The notes beneath the pieces were generated by a model. It saw nothing but the letters and a program-made list of their open reading frames with translations. It made no database searches and was not told the origin of the DNA. A program made the position numbers and the translations under genes. 64,000 bases of DNA, taken from Culturomica massiliensis. Lineage in GTDB: Bacteria > Bacteroidota > Bacteroidia > Bacteroidales > Marinifilaceae. The stretch spans positions 3,120,532-3,184,531 of the forward strand of contig NZ_LT594621.1 in NCBI RefSeq assembly GCF_900091655.1. Direction: 5' to 3'. Shown here one piece after another: positions 37,348 to 46,665 of the stretch (the stretch's first letter is position 1; every line of letters starts with the position of its first letter).

Positions 37348-39723
37348 CTATTCATCTTTTAAGGCATCTACCGGATTGACCGAAGCCGCCCGCCAACTCT
37401 GCCAGGAAGAAATCGATACGACCAATGCGATACTGACACCTACATCAACCGCAAATAACCACCAATTGACTGTCGTCCGGTAAGCGAATCCCTGCAACCA
37501 GAAATGCATGGCATAATAAGCAACAGGGATGCCGGCCAGACAAGCCACTACCATTTTAGAAATAAAACTCTGGTTCAGCAATCCGATTACCTGCATTTCT
37601 GTCGCACCACTGATTTTCCGCATCGCAATTTCTTTTGTCCGGCTCTCTGCTACAAACATCGAAAAAGCAAAAATTCCCATACCGGAAATTAAAATCGCCA
37701 ATACAGTCAGAATATGGATCATTTTCACCAAAGCAATATCCCGGGCATACAGATCAGAATAACTGTATTCCGTATATTGCATCATAATACCGGTATAATT
37801 TTCTTTGAAATAATTCCGGAGGTAATCGAGTACCGCCTGCCTCTTCCCCTCCCGGTAACGAATGTTTAAATTACTGTCATAACCGACCAGATCGGCACCG
37901 ATAAGTACCGGATTGACCGATTGATACAACGACTGATAATGAAAATCTTCCACGACTCCGACAACCGTCAGTGTCGAAGGACCATAATTCAGAACCGTAC
38001 CGACCGGATTTTTCAATCCCAGTTCCTGTACCATTTTCCGGTTAATGACAACCTCTCCCTGTTGAACAACACCGAAATAATTACCCCATTTCTTCCGGTA
38101 ATTACGCCCTTCCAACAAGCGCATCCGATAGGTTTGCAGATAGGACGTATCTCCCAGCAAGGCAGAAGACCTTATCTTTCTATCGGGTTTTTCGACATCA
38201 TACACATCGTACATCACCCAGTTTCCGATCGGTAAAGGACGGCCGTTAGTGACTGCCGAAATATCCGGATGATTCAACAACGCTTCCTTTACCGGATAAA
38301 TAATGTCCTCATCACCGGGCCATTCTACACATAACACATTCCGGTTATCAAATCCGATCGGTTTATGCCGGACAAAATTCATTTGTTTTACCAATACCAC
38401 AGAAGCAAATAAAAGTCCGCAAAAAATACACATCTGTCCGACCAACAATCCTTGTTTCAGGTCAAAGACGCCGGAAACCGGTTTTATACTACGTTTGATG
38501 CCGTTCCTGTCCAAACGTTTCAACAGCCAGAGCGATAACAGATATCCCAGTCCGAGCACAAACACAATGATCAACATTCCGAATAAAACCCATTCTTCCT
38601 TGGTCAGAGTCAAAGCATAAACATGCTGTGGAGAAACGATTCCGACAAAATAGGGATGCAGGGTAAAAAACAATCCGATGGCTATCCCCAATGCCAAACC
38701 GGTATGCATGGCAATTTCCATAAAAACCTGCCGTCTTATAGTGCGGTCTCCGGCTCCAAAGCAACGCTGTATCGCGAATACAGCACCGTTTTTATGCAAT
38801 TGAGCCATTTTAATCATCAGGTAATTACAGGAAGCCAGTATAAGAATCAATAAAGCGATTCCTCCCAAGACATAATCAAAACGGAAAGAACCGTAACTGA
38901 AAACATCCTCATAATCCCGGATGTGTCCCGAATACAGATAAATATCCCGTAAGGGTTGTAAACGAACGATTTTCTTCTGCTCTTTTTCATATTCGGAATA
39001 ACGTCCTTCCATCACAGGAATTTCATTTTCTATAACAGTGATATCTGCCTGCGGTTCCAATTCCAACAAAGTTGTAAGAGCGTTTCCGGCACCATATAAA
39101 TACAATTCCTCAATCTGCCTAAAGTCCAATAAGATGTCTGCCTGGATAGAAGAACGATCCGGCATATCCTTCATCACTGCCACTACCTGATAATTCATCT
39201 CTTCCGGACCCTCCGGATAACGAAGAGTAAGTGTTTGGCCCACGGCCGGTTCATTCCCGAAATATTTCCGGGCAATTCGTTCCGACAATACGGCCCAGGC
39301 CGGACCAGTCGCGGAATCAACCGTTCCTGCAATCAAAGGAAAACTCAAAACGCTGAAAAACTGCGGATCGGTATAAATACACCGATCTTCGGGAAAGAAT
39401 TCACCGGTCTGTTCATTTTTTACCAGAAACGACTGAGGAGCAACAAGCCGTACATAATCCTTTACTCCGGGAATCTCTTTCCCGGCATTTTCTGCCATAG
39501 GACTACAAAACTCCGTCGACCAATAGTCGTATCCCGGATGTTGGCAGGTCACTCGGTAAATATGCTCCCCACCCACATGAAAACGATCGGTTTGCCATTC
39601 CTTCACCACATGGCTGTATATCAATAAGGCTACCGTCAAAGCTATGGCCAATCCTCCGATATTAATTATCGTATAAACCCGGTTGCGGGCAAACCTGCGG
39701 ATAATTAACTTAACATATTCCAT
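37348..39723 (-). CDS. ABC transporter permease, tandem FtsX/MacB type (class E)
   Basis: This is a 791-aa permease, sole member of its class here. The first-half loop is MAQLHKNGAVFAIQRCFGAG and the coupling motif KEIAMRKISGATEMQV. The N-terminus VKLIIRRFARNRVYTIINIGG and C-terminus NPVDALKDE are typical. It is the third gene of the 44636-37348 run, 15 bp after the 39739 gene. Its 3' end is 25 bp from the operator of the next operon. Confidence 0.91.
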   Translation of the reverse strand: MEYVKLIIRRFARNRVYTIINIGGLAIALTVALLIYSHVVKEWQTDRFHVGGEHIYRVTCQHPGYDYWSTEFCSPMAENAGKEIPGVKDYVRLVAPQSFLVKNEQTGEFFPEDRCIYTDPQFFSVLSFPLIAGTVDSATGPAWAVLSERIARKYFGNEPAVGQTLTLRYPEGPEEMNYQVVAVMKDMPDRSSIQADILLDFRQIEELYLYGAGNALTTLLELEPQADITVIENEIPVMEGRYSEYEKEQKKIVRLQPLRDIYLYSGHIRDYEDVFSYGSFRFDYVLGGIALLILILASCNYLMIKMAQLHKNGAVFAIQRCFGAGDRTIRRQVFMEIAMHTGLALGIAIGLFFTLHPYFVGIVSPQHVYALTLTKEEWVLFGMLIIVFVLGLGYLLSLWLLKRLDRNGIKRSIKPVSGVFDLKQGLLVGQMCIFCGLLFASVVLVKQMNFVRHKPIGFDNRNVLCVEWPGDEDIIYPVKEALLNHPDISAVTNGRPLPIGNWVMYDVYDVEKPDRKIRSSALLGDTSYLQTYRMRLLEGRNYRKKWGNYFGVVQQGEVVINRKMVQELGLKNPVGTVLNYGPSTLTVVGVVEDFHYQSLYQSVNPVLIGADLVGYDSNLNIRYREGKRQAVLDYLRNYFKENYTGIMMQYTEYSYSDLYARDIALVKMIHILTVLAILISGMGIFAFSMFVAESRTKEIAMRKISGATEMQVIGLLNQSFISKMVVACLAGIPVAYYAMHFWLQGFAYRTTVNWWLFAVDVGVSIALVVSISSWQSWRAASVNPVDALKDE

Positions 39724-39738
39724 ATCCTTTTCAATTTA

Positions 39739-42081
39739 TCAATCCGTCTTCAATGCCTTTACCGGATTCACCGTAGCAGCCTTCCAGGTCTGGTAACTGA
39801 CTGTAATCAATGCCACCAGCACTACAATCACTCCGACTCCGGCAAATACCCACCAGCTCATTTCCGTCCGTACCCGGAATCCCTGCAACCAGCTATTTAC
39901 AAAAATATATGCAATCGGGCAGGCCAAAAGAAACGACAGCAACACCCAAGCCAGAAAATCACGGTTCAGTATAACCAATATCTCCCCGACGGTCGCACCA
40001 TTTACTTTCCGCACCCCGATCTCTTTGACCCGTCGCTGTGTTGCATAAAAAGCCATCGCAAATAAACCGACAACACTGATTAAAAAAGTAACCAGCATGG
40101 CGGAAGATAAAATCTTTCCGGCATTTGTCTCGGCCTTGTACAGACTTTCATAAGTCTGATTCAAAAAGCCGTATTCAAAAGGCACATTCGGTACCAACTC
40201 TTTCCATGTCGTTTCTATTTCCCGGATCGCCAGCTGAGGATCGCCTTTTATCTTGAAAAGATAAGGCACACCCTGATTCGCCCACATATTATCCAGCTTC
40301 ACATAAACCTGTGGGTCTACTCCCTGATGAAACGATTTGGTCTGTGCATTTTTTACCACTCCTTTGATCGGATAATAACGTCCGTAAATCAAGAGATTTT
40401 GCCCTACCGGCTGTTCCATCTCCAACAATTGGGCCGCCCGTTCGTTAATCATACAATAACGCAATGAATCGTGTGCATATTCAAAAGGATTCTCTCCCTC
40501 AACGATATCCAATCCCATCACGTCGAAATAATTATAGTCTACCCGGCACATTTCCATCAGATACGTATCGTCGGCTCCGGGTTTCCCGATCGTCCACCCC
40601 TGCACCCATTCCGTCGGCAGACAATTTTTCCGGGTGACATCTTTTATGGCCGGACATTGCAGCCACTCCTCACGCAAGGCTTTGTAAGACTTGATAAACC
40701 CATCCCGGCTTTCTACATACAAAACATTTTCCTTATCAAACCCCAAATCCGTACTCACCATAAAATGTACCTGCTTATCGATAAAAAAAACGGATATCAA
40801 AAAGACAATCGAAGCCGTAAACTGAGCCACAATCAAGCCTTTTTGCAATACAGACAGTTTCTTCCCTTTGAATTGCCCCCGCATCGTTTCCACAATTCCG
40901 AACTTCGTCATATAAAATGCCGGAAACATCCCGGCTACAAATACGGTAAACAATATCAGACTTCCGACAAAAACATACAACCACGGAGAAGCCGGATCGA
41001 TGGTTATAGCCGAATTAGCCAACCGATTGAAATAGGGTATGCACATCCAGGCCAACATCAACCCGAAAATAACAGCCGCAATGACATAATAAAACGTCTC
41101 CGTAAAAAACTCCCTCATCAATAATTTCTTATCAGCTCCATGTGTTTTCTTCACACCGATGAATTTGGCCCGTAAAAAAGAAGTTGAAATAAACAGATTG
41201 ATAAAATTGATACAGGCAATCAGTAATACAACCAACGCCGTCAACATAAAAACCATCACCAAAGGTTTACTTCCTTTCAATATCGGCGAGTTGAAATCGG
41301 ATCTCGAAAAATGGATATCTTTTAAAGGTTCCAGGTAAACGTTTGATTTACGATCCCGGAAACTCTCCATATTGGAAGTCAGAATATCGGTCAAACCGGT
41401 CTGCAATTTCTGGAAGTCGGTATTTTCCCCCAATTTCAGATAAGTCAGGTATATATCTGAACCTCCCCATACATCCCGGGCATACCAACCGAAAAACGGT
41501 ACGACGAAATGCCCCTGCAAATGCGAATTGGCCGGCAGATCATACATTATTCCGGCAATCGTAAAATTCACCCCACCATAACGAACGGATTTACCAATCG
41601 GATCTTCACCCGGAAAATATTTACGGGCTGCCGCCTCATCAATCACCATATTGTCGGGTGAATTTAAAATCGTAACCGTATTCCCTACCTTTAACGGAAA
41701 AGAGAAAAACGTAAAAAAATTCGAATCCGCAACGATAACCTTACTTTCTTTATGAATTACATTACCGATCCAAATTTCACCCAGACTCCATGGTGTTACC
41801 CGGCAAGCCGATTCAATCTCCGGAAACTTATCCTTCGCTTCTTCGGCAAACGGTTTGAAAGTTGACCCAAATACCACAGATTCGTTATTTTTAAACGAAT
41901 TAATCGTCAGACGGTATATCTTATCCCTATCCTTATGAAAATTGTCGAAACTCAATTCGTTCATCGCCCAAAGTCCGATCAGCAATGCCACTGCAATACT
42001 GATGCCCAAACAAGCAATACTCAGGATTCCAACCGTTTTTTGTTTCTGTAAATTCCGGATAAATACATTCAAACTATTCAT
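39739..42081 (-). CDS. ABC transporter permease, tandem FtsX/MacB type (class D)
   Basis: This 780-aa permease is a close paralogue of the next upstream gene: both start MNSLxVFxRNLQKQKTVGIL and both carry the first-half loop FLRAKxIGVKKTHGA (here FLRAKFIGVKKTHGAD). The coupling motif is KEIGVRKVNGATVGEI and the C-terminus NPVKALKTD. The strong similarity of the two class D genes suggests a recent tandem duplication. The 215-bp gap before it has a hairpin but no sigma-54 site. Confidence 0.92.
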   Translation of the reverse strand: MNSLNVFIRNLQKQKTVGILSIACLGISIAVALLIGLWAMNELSFDNFHKDRDKIYRLTINSFKNNESVVFGSTFKPFAEEAKDKFPEIESACRVTPWSLGEIWIGNVIHKESKVIVADSNFFTFFSFPLKVGNTVTILNSPDNMVIDEAAARKYFPGEDPIGKSVRYGGVNFTIAGIMYDLPANSHLQGHFVVPFFGWYARDVWGGSDIYLTYLKLGENTDFQKLQTGLTDILTSNMESFRDRKSNVYLEPLKDIHFSRSDFNSPILKGSKPLVMVFMLTALVVLLIACINFINLFISTSFLRAKFIGVKKTHGADKKLLMREFFTETFYYVIAAVIFGLMLAWMCIPYFNRLANSAITIDPASPWLYVFVGSLILFTVFVAGMFPAFYMTKFGIVETMRGQFKGKKLSVLQKGLIVAQFTASIVFLISVFFIDKQVHFMVSTDLGFDKENVLYVESRDGFIKSYKALREEWLQCPAIKDVTRKNCLPTEWVQGWTIGKPGADDTYLMEMCRVDYNYFDVMGLDIVEGENPFEYAHDSLRYCMINERAAQLLEMEQPVGQNLLIYGRYYPIKGVVKNAQTKSFHQGVDPQVYVKLDNMWANQGVPYLFKIKGDPQLAIREIETTWKELVPNVPFEYGFLNQTYESLYKAETNAGKILSSAMLVTFLISVVGLFAMAFYATQRRVKEIGVRKVNGATVGEILVILNRDFLAWVLLSFLLACPIAYIFVNSWLQGFRVRTEMSWWVFAGVGVIVVLVALITVSYQTWKAATVNPVKALKTD

Positions 42082-42210
42082 AACATCAACTATTTAAAAA
42101 TCAACTCCTTAACAAACAATCCTTTCTGCCGGATTAATGACGACTCCCGTTCACTGACGAATATTCGTTTCACTTACACGGATTATACTTCGCTGTACAT
42201 CCCTGTTAAG

Positions 42211-42225
42211 AGAACCTACGGTTCT
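42211..42225. terminator. Small hairpin in the gap between class D permeases
   Basis: AGAACC pairs with GGTTCT around TAC. A T-rich stretch follows on the plus strand but not on the minus strand, so attenuation of the minus-strand operon is only possible, not shown. Confidence 0.3.
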
Positions 42226-42262
42226 GCTTTATTTTCAATCGTAAATTCTTTTCAACCTTGTA

Positions 42263-42295
42263 TTTCAATTTAAAATCATACATCTGAAATTGAAA
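42263..42295. repeat. AT-rich inverted repeat after permease stop (second copy)
   Basis: TTTCAATTT (42263-42271) and AAATTGAAA (42287-42295) lie just after the stop of the 42297 permease. This is the same arrangement as 29659-29691 and supports common ancestry of permease 3' flanks. Confidence 0.55.
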
Positions 42296-42296
42296 T

Positions 42297-44636
42297 TTAT
42301 TCCATTTTCAAAACCCTTACCGGATTGACATTGGCAGCCTTCCAGGTTTGGTAGCTTACAGTCAGTAACGTAACGATAAACGTAATTATTCCGACTGCAA
42401 TGAATACCCACCAGGACATTTCCGTCCGGTCTGTAAAACTTTCCAACCAACGGGATATAAAAATATAAGCCAACGGACAGGCCAGAACAAAAGATATTCC
42501 GATCCAGACAAAGAAACTACGATTCAGAATTACTAACAATTCCGGCACAGACGCCCCGTTTACCTTCCGTACCCCGATTTCTTTCAATCGGCGTTGCGTC
42601 GTATAATAAGCCATAGCAAATAATCCGGCGATACTGATCAGCAACGTTATTCCCATCGCAGCGGCCAGAATCTGCCCGGCATTCGTTTCCGCCTTATACA
42701 ACCGGGCATAGGTATCATCCAGGAAATGATATTCAAAAGGTGTACCCGGATTCAATTCATTCCACTTAGATTGTATCACCCGAACGGCTTCTCCCGGATT
42801 ACCCTGCACTTTAAAAAGTACGGTCGGCGTTCCGACCCCTCCCTTGGAAAATTCAAAATAAATCTGCGGGTCTACCCCCTGATGCAACGATTTGGTCTGT
42901 GCATCCTTAACGACTCCACGCACGATATGATATTCCCCATCCGTATAAATTCTTTCGCCGACAGGTTCGGAAAAACCCAGTACACGAGCCGCCGTTTCAT
43001 TTAAAATACAATAATGCAACGAATCTCCCGTCTCCTCGGCAAACTCTCTTCCCATAACCATCTTCATGCCCATCATATCGAAATAGTTCGGCTCAATCTG
43101 ACAAAACTCCATCAGATAATCCTGTTCGTCTCCGGGATTCCTCACCGTATTACCACGACACCAACCTGCCGGATCGATATCTTTCAACGTTACATCGACA
43201 ATACCCGGCTCATTTCTCATCTCATTACGAAAGGCCTGGTAATTCTTCACAAATCCGCCCCGGTCATACACATACACCACATTATCCTTATCAAACCCCA
43301 GGTCTTTACCGATCATATAATTTACTTGTTTATTAATAAAAAATACAGAGGTCAGGATCACAATCGCCGCCGTAAATTGAGCGATAATCAATCCTTTTTG
43401 TAAAAAAGAGAGATTCTTACCTTTAAATTGCCCTTTCAAAGTCGCTACAGCATTGAATTTAGTCATATACAAAGCAGGAAACGTACCGGCCGTCAGCATA
43501 ACGAACAAAATAACCAAAACTAAAAAAACATATAAAAAAGGATTCAGAAAACTAATGGCTAAATGATAATCAGCCAAGCGGTTAAACAAGGGCAAAGCAA
43601 TTACTGCCAGCACCAAACCCACAATCACCGACATTATCACATAATAAAACGTTTCCTTATAAAATTCTCTGACCAACATTCCTTTCTCTGCTCCATGAGT
43701 CTTTTTAACACCTATCGATTTTGCCCTCAAAAAAGAAGTGGAAACAAACAGATTGATAAAATTAATGCAGGCAATCAGCAAAATCACAAAAGCCGTCAGT
43801 ACAAACACCATCACCAAACTTCTGTTTCCATGTATTACAGAATCGAATTTAAACGAATCGTTAAAATGAATATCGTACAACGGCTGTAATTTATACTCAA
43901 AATTAATCTGTTTAAACATAGGGACTACCGAATATATCATCCGGGTCATCTCTTTTTCAAGTTCAGGAAGCGCAGTTGCATCCGCAATTTTAAAATAAGT
44001 AATAAAACTATCGCTTGACCCGTATGACAAATCATTCGCCCAAAATCCGATAAACGGAGTCACAATATTGGCTTTTAAATGAGAATTTTCCGGCATGTTA
44101 AACATCAAAGCCGTCACGGTATAATCTTTCCCCCTGATATTCATAATTTTACCCAACGGATCTTCTCCCGGGAAATAACGATTGGCAGCATATTCATCGA
44201 TCACTATTCCATCCGGAGCCGAAAGACAGGTTTTCGGGTCTCCGGCTTTCAGCGGAAAAGTGAAAAAAGTAAAAAAATTGGAATCTGCCATTGCCATGTC
44301 ATTGTCCGGATAAAGCACGTCATTCACCTTCAATTCCCCGTTCTGCGGGTTCACCCGGCACATACTTTCTATCTCTGGAAACTTACGCACAGCATCCGCC
44401 CCCAATTGTTTGTAAGTAGCACCTATCTGAGTCAGGGTATTGTTCATCATCAAAGAACCGTAAACCCGGTATATTTTATTTCCGTCCTTCTGAAATTTAT
44501 CAAAACTAAATTCATTTGCAGCCCATAACCCTATCAGTATCACAACGGCAACCGCCACAGCCAGACTGCCGATACTCAATATGCCTACGGTTTTCTGCTT
44601 CTGCAAATTCCGGGAAAACACTTTTAAACTATTCAT
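42297..44636 (-). CDS. ABC transporter permease, tandem FtsX/MacB type (class D)
   Basis: This 779-aa permease is first gene of its run. The first-half loop is FLRAKSIGVKKTHGAEKG and the second-half coupling motif KEIGVRKVNGASVPEL; class D therefore keeps a near-complete coupling motif in both halves. The C-terminus is NPVRVLKME. A sigma-54 promoter and tandem operator lie directly upstream, and a RAYT/REP module is inserted just beyond the operator. Confidence 0.92.
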   Translation of the reverse strand: MNSLKVFSRNLQKQKTVGILSIGSLAVAVAVVILIGLWAANEFSFDKFQKDGNKIYRVYGSLMMNNTLTQIGATYKQLGADAVRKFPEIESMCRVNPQNGELKVNDVLYPDNDMAMADSNFFTFFTFPLKAGDPKTCLSAPDGIVIDEYAANRYFPGEDPLGKIMNIRGKDYTVTALMFNMPENSHLKANIVTPFIGFWANDLSYGSSDSFITYFKIADATALPELEKEMTRMIYSVVPMFKQINFEYKLQPLYDIHFNDSFKFDSVIHGNRSLVMVFVLTAFVILLIACINFINLFVSTSFLRAKSIGVKKTHGAEKGMLVREFYKETFYYVIMSVIVGLVLAVIALPLFNRLADYHLAISFLNPFLYVFLVLVILFVMLTAGTFPALYMTKFNAVATLKGQFKGKNLSFLQKGLIIAQFTAAIVILTSVFFINKQVNYMIGKDLGFDKDNVVYVYDRGGFVKNYQAFRNEMRNEPGIVDVTLKDIDPAGWCRGNTVRNPGDEQDYLMEFCQIEPNYFDMMGMKMVMGREFAEETGDSLHYCILNETAARVLGFSEPVGERIYTDGEYHIVRGVVKDAQTKSLHQGVDPQIYFEFSKGGVGTPTVLFKVQGNPGEAVRVIQSKWNELNPGTPFEYHFLDDTYARLYKAETNAGQILAAAMGITLLISIAGLFAMAYYTTQRRLKEIGVRKVNGASVPELLVILNRSFFVWIGISFVLACPLAYIFISRWLESFTDRTEMSWWVFIAVGIITFIVTLLTVSYQTWKAANVNPVRVLKME

Positions 44637-44675
44637 ATCTATTTTTAATTAAAATCAAACAATCAGATTATAATA

Positions 44676-44691
44676 ATCAATCCCTGTGCCA
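44676..44691 (-). promoter_or_regulatory. Sigma-54 promoter of the 44636-37348 permease operon
   Basis: The minus strand reads TGGCACAGGGATTGAT, an almost exact -24/-12 match (C to A at -12). It lies 39 bp before the ATG at 44636 and 55 bp downstream of the operator pair. Confidence 0.82.
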
Positions 44692-44746
44692 AACAATATA
44701 AATAATTGATAACTAATACATAACAAACAAACACACCTCTCCCGGA

Positions 44747-44784
44747 TGTCTAAATTATTGACACCCTTGTCAAATAATTTACCA
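44747..44784 (-). promoter_or_regulatory. Tandem 17-bp operator of the 44636 operon
   Basis: Sites TGTCTAAATTATTGACA (44747-44763) and TGTCAAATAATTTACCA (44768-44784) are separated by CCCT. Confidence 0.75.
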
Positions 44785-44801
44785 TCTTTTTACACCCAAA
44801 A

Positions 44802-44830
44802 TTACACACTGGGACGGACTCATTGTGTAA
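44802..44830 (-). repeat. REP-like 29-bp palindrome, copy 2 (left flank of RAYT)
   Basis: This is the reverse complement of the other three copies, identical over all 29 bp, with matching AT-rich flank shared with copy 1 (TATTTTAAAA just outside). It is 17 bp from the operator of the permease operon and 183 bp before the RAYT start. Confidence 0.87.
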
Positions 44831-44956
44831 TTTTAAAATAGAAAGCTCCCGGATAATAAGGAGCTACACCAGGAATCATAAAAGATTACAGAAATAGAAT
44901 CTGTTTTTTATCACTCCTTACCGAGATTATAGATCTTTTATTAAAACGAACAGGTA

Positions 44957-44987
44957 TTGAAATACATTTTAATATTTTGTAAATTTG
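44957..44987 (+). promoter_or_regulatory. Bacteroidota-type promoter of the RAYT gene
   Basis: TTG (44957-44959) and TAAATTTG (44980-44987) fit the -33 and -7 boxes with 20 bp between. The ATG at 45014 is 26 bp downstream. Confidence 0.6.
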
Positions 44988-45013
44988 GTATGTGTGTTAA
45001 TCCTTAACCGAAT

Positions 45014-45745
45014 ATGCCGAGACATGCCCGACAACGATCTATAACCGACATATACCACGTTATGTTACGTGGTATAGACCGAACCGTAATATTCTTAGAA
45101 AACGACGACAGGCAAATGTTTCTAAATTTACTCAGACAACAGGCATCACCGGAATTTAAAATCTACTGTTACTGTCTCATGACAAATCATATACACCTTA
45201 TACTTGAAAGTCAAAAACTCAGTAAATACATGCACCATCTTGCAACAGGATATGCCTTATGGTTCAATCACAAATATGCACGCCGGGGCTACTTATATCA
45301 GGACCGTTTTAAAAGCGAAGCTATAGAAAACGAATCTTATCTACTACAATGCTTCCGTTATATCTTACAAAATCCCATAAAAGCAGGTGTATGCGACAAT
45401 GCGCATGAATATCAATGGAGTAGTTACAATAGCTATTTTTCTTCCGCCAACACTTTCGTTTACACAAATTTTTTAAATCTGTTTTTTACAACTCCAAAAG
45501 ACTTTGAAACCTATATTGCAACCGAATGTTCTATAAAATGTATTGATATCGAAGACAACACAAAAATGTCGTATGACCTGATCCGCAAAATTTTTAAACA
45601 CAAACTAAAGGGGCGAAAAATAACGGATTTATCTAAAACAGAATCCAGACAAATCGTCAAAGAATTAAAAAAAGAAACCCGTGCCAGCTTACGTCTACTT
45701 TCCCTGATTACAGGAATGAGTATCGGTGTCATCCGATATTTATAA
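45014..45745 (+). CDS. REP-associated tyrosine transposase (RAYT, Y1/TnpA_REP family)
   Basis: This is a 243-aa single-strand DNA transposase-like protein related to IS200/IS605 TnpA. The HUH motif is TNHIHLI (His59, His61), preceded by the YHVMLRG strand; the helix with the candidate catalytic Tyr is YLLQCFRYILQNPIKAG (Tyr109 or Tyr117). The C-terminal 100 residues are basic with an HTH-like end. RAYTs cut and process REP hairpins and are usually single-copy and domesticated. Here it is flanked by inverted copies of the same 29-bp palindrome (44802 and 45811), and two solo copies lie elsewhere in the window, as expected for a RAYT and its cognate REPs. Confidence 0.9.
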   Translation: MPRHARQRSITDIYHVMLRGIDRTVIFLENDDRQMFLNLLRQQASPEFKIYCYCLMTNHIHLILESQKLSKYMHHLATGYALWFNHKYARRGYLYQDRFKSEAIENESYLLQCFRYILQNPIKAGVCDNAHEYQWSSYNSYFSSANTFVYTNFLNLFFTTPKDFETYIATECSIKCIDIEDNTKMSYDLIRKIFKHKLKGRKITDLSKTESRQIVKELKKETRASLRLLSLITGMSIGVIRYL

Positions 45746-45810
45746 CAAGATTTAGTATCCAACTAAAACTCTGATTTAAAGCACATTATCCCTTATTTTT
45801 GCTTCTGAAA

Positions 45811-45839
45811 TTACACAATGAGTCCGTCCCAGTGTGTAA
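45811..45839 (+). repeat. REP-like 29-bp palindrome, copy 3 (right flank of RAYT)
   Basis: Identical to copy 1 and inverted relative to copy 2. It lies 65 bp after the RAYT stop and 6 bp before the stop codon of the next minus-strand gene. Confidence 0.87.
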
Positions 45840-45845
45840 ATTCGG

Positions 45846-46556
45846 TTATTTATGGCTGTATTTCTTTTCGATCATTGCGATAGCCTGATCCAAAGCCTCC
45901 TTAGAATCCAGGTACGAGGACTCATAATTGACTCCTGTTGAAGTAAATTCCAGGATATTAACAAATTGAAGATTATCTAAATGATAACGGCAGATATTAC
46001 GAATATTTTCTTTTTCATTTCCTTCCCACTTTTTTCCTCCTTTCTGAAACTCTACATCCGTAAAAATAAGTTCAGCATATTTTGATTTCAAACCATAAAA
46101 CCAATTTACCACTTCCTGCATTCTCTTCAGTTCATTGTATGCTTTCACAATTTGCAAAATCAATTCTTTATCCTGAATTCGCTGTGATAAAGACGACATC
46201 TTCAGCATTTCCAGCGCATCAGTAACATAAATAAACAAATCGACCTGAAAAGGAATATTGGCATACATGAGTAAAGAATCCTCCGAAGCATTTTCAAGAT
46301 TATTCCGATACTGCAATATGTAATTACACGCTCTTCTTTCAAAATTCAAATGTTTATGTATATCCTCTACCCTTTCCCGGTTGAGTTTCAATTCACTTTT
46401 GATCAATTGCATGGTATTAGCGACTTGTTTTGATTCGCTATACCTGCTGATAGCGCTACTCCCGGCAAAAGTGACGATAATACCTAAAACAACAACAGAC
46501 AACTGCAAAACATAATCACCTATTCTCCAACTTGTAAACTTTCTCCACTTTCTCAT
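45846..46556 (-). CDS. Membrane-anchored protein of unknown function
   Basis: This 236-aa protein has one N-terminal TM helix (YVLQLSVVVLGIIVTFAGSSAI, about 14-36) followed by a mostly helical, likely coiled-coil region (ISRYSESKQVANTMQLIKSE). The layout resembles DUF6090-type Bacteroidota proteins, but I cannot confirm the family. It follows the 46666 permease by 109 bp on the same strand, so it may be the tail of that operon. Confidence 0.65.
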   Translation of the reverse strand: MRKWRKFTSWRIGDYVLQLSVVVLGIIVTFAGSSAISRYSESKQVANTMQLIKSELKLNRERVEDIHKHLNFERRACNYILQYRNNLENASEDSLLMYANIPFQVDLFIYVTDALEMLKMSSLSQRIQDKELILQIVKAYNELKRMQEVVNWFYGLKSKYAELIFTDVEFQKGGKKWEGNEKENIRNICRYHLDNLQFVNILEFTSTGVNYESSYLDSKEALDQAIAMIEKKYSHK

Positions 46557-46665
46557 AATACTCTGCTTATTATATCAGACAAAGACAAACTACTCAAAGA
46601 AATTTGGCTTTACGTCCGGCTTTATTATCTTTTGCAAAAATAATAAAAAGAGTTATAATATCTCA

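Larger units (their letters stand above)
44637..45013. other. Regulatory gap between permease operon and RAYT gene
   Basis: In order it holds the sigma-54 promoter (44676-44691), the tandem operator (44747-44784), a REP palindrome in minus orientation (44802-44830) and a Bacteroidota-type promoter for the RAYT gene (44957-44987). No other gene is visible. Confidence 0.7.

Noticed and set aside
42082..42296. Separate sigma-54 promoter for the 39739 permease
   Set aside because: I found no -24/-12 match and no 17-mer pair in this gap, so the gene is taken as part of the 44636 operon.
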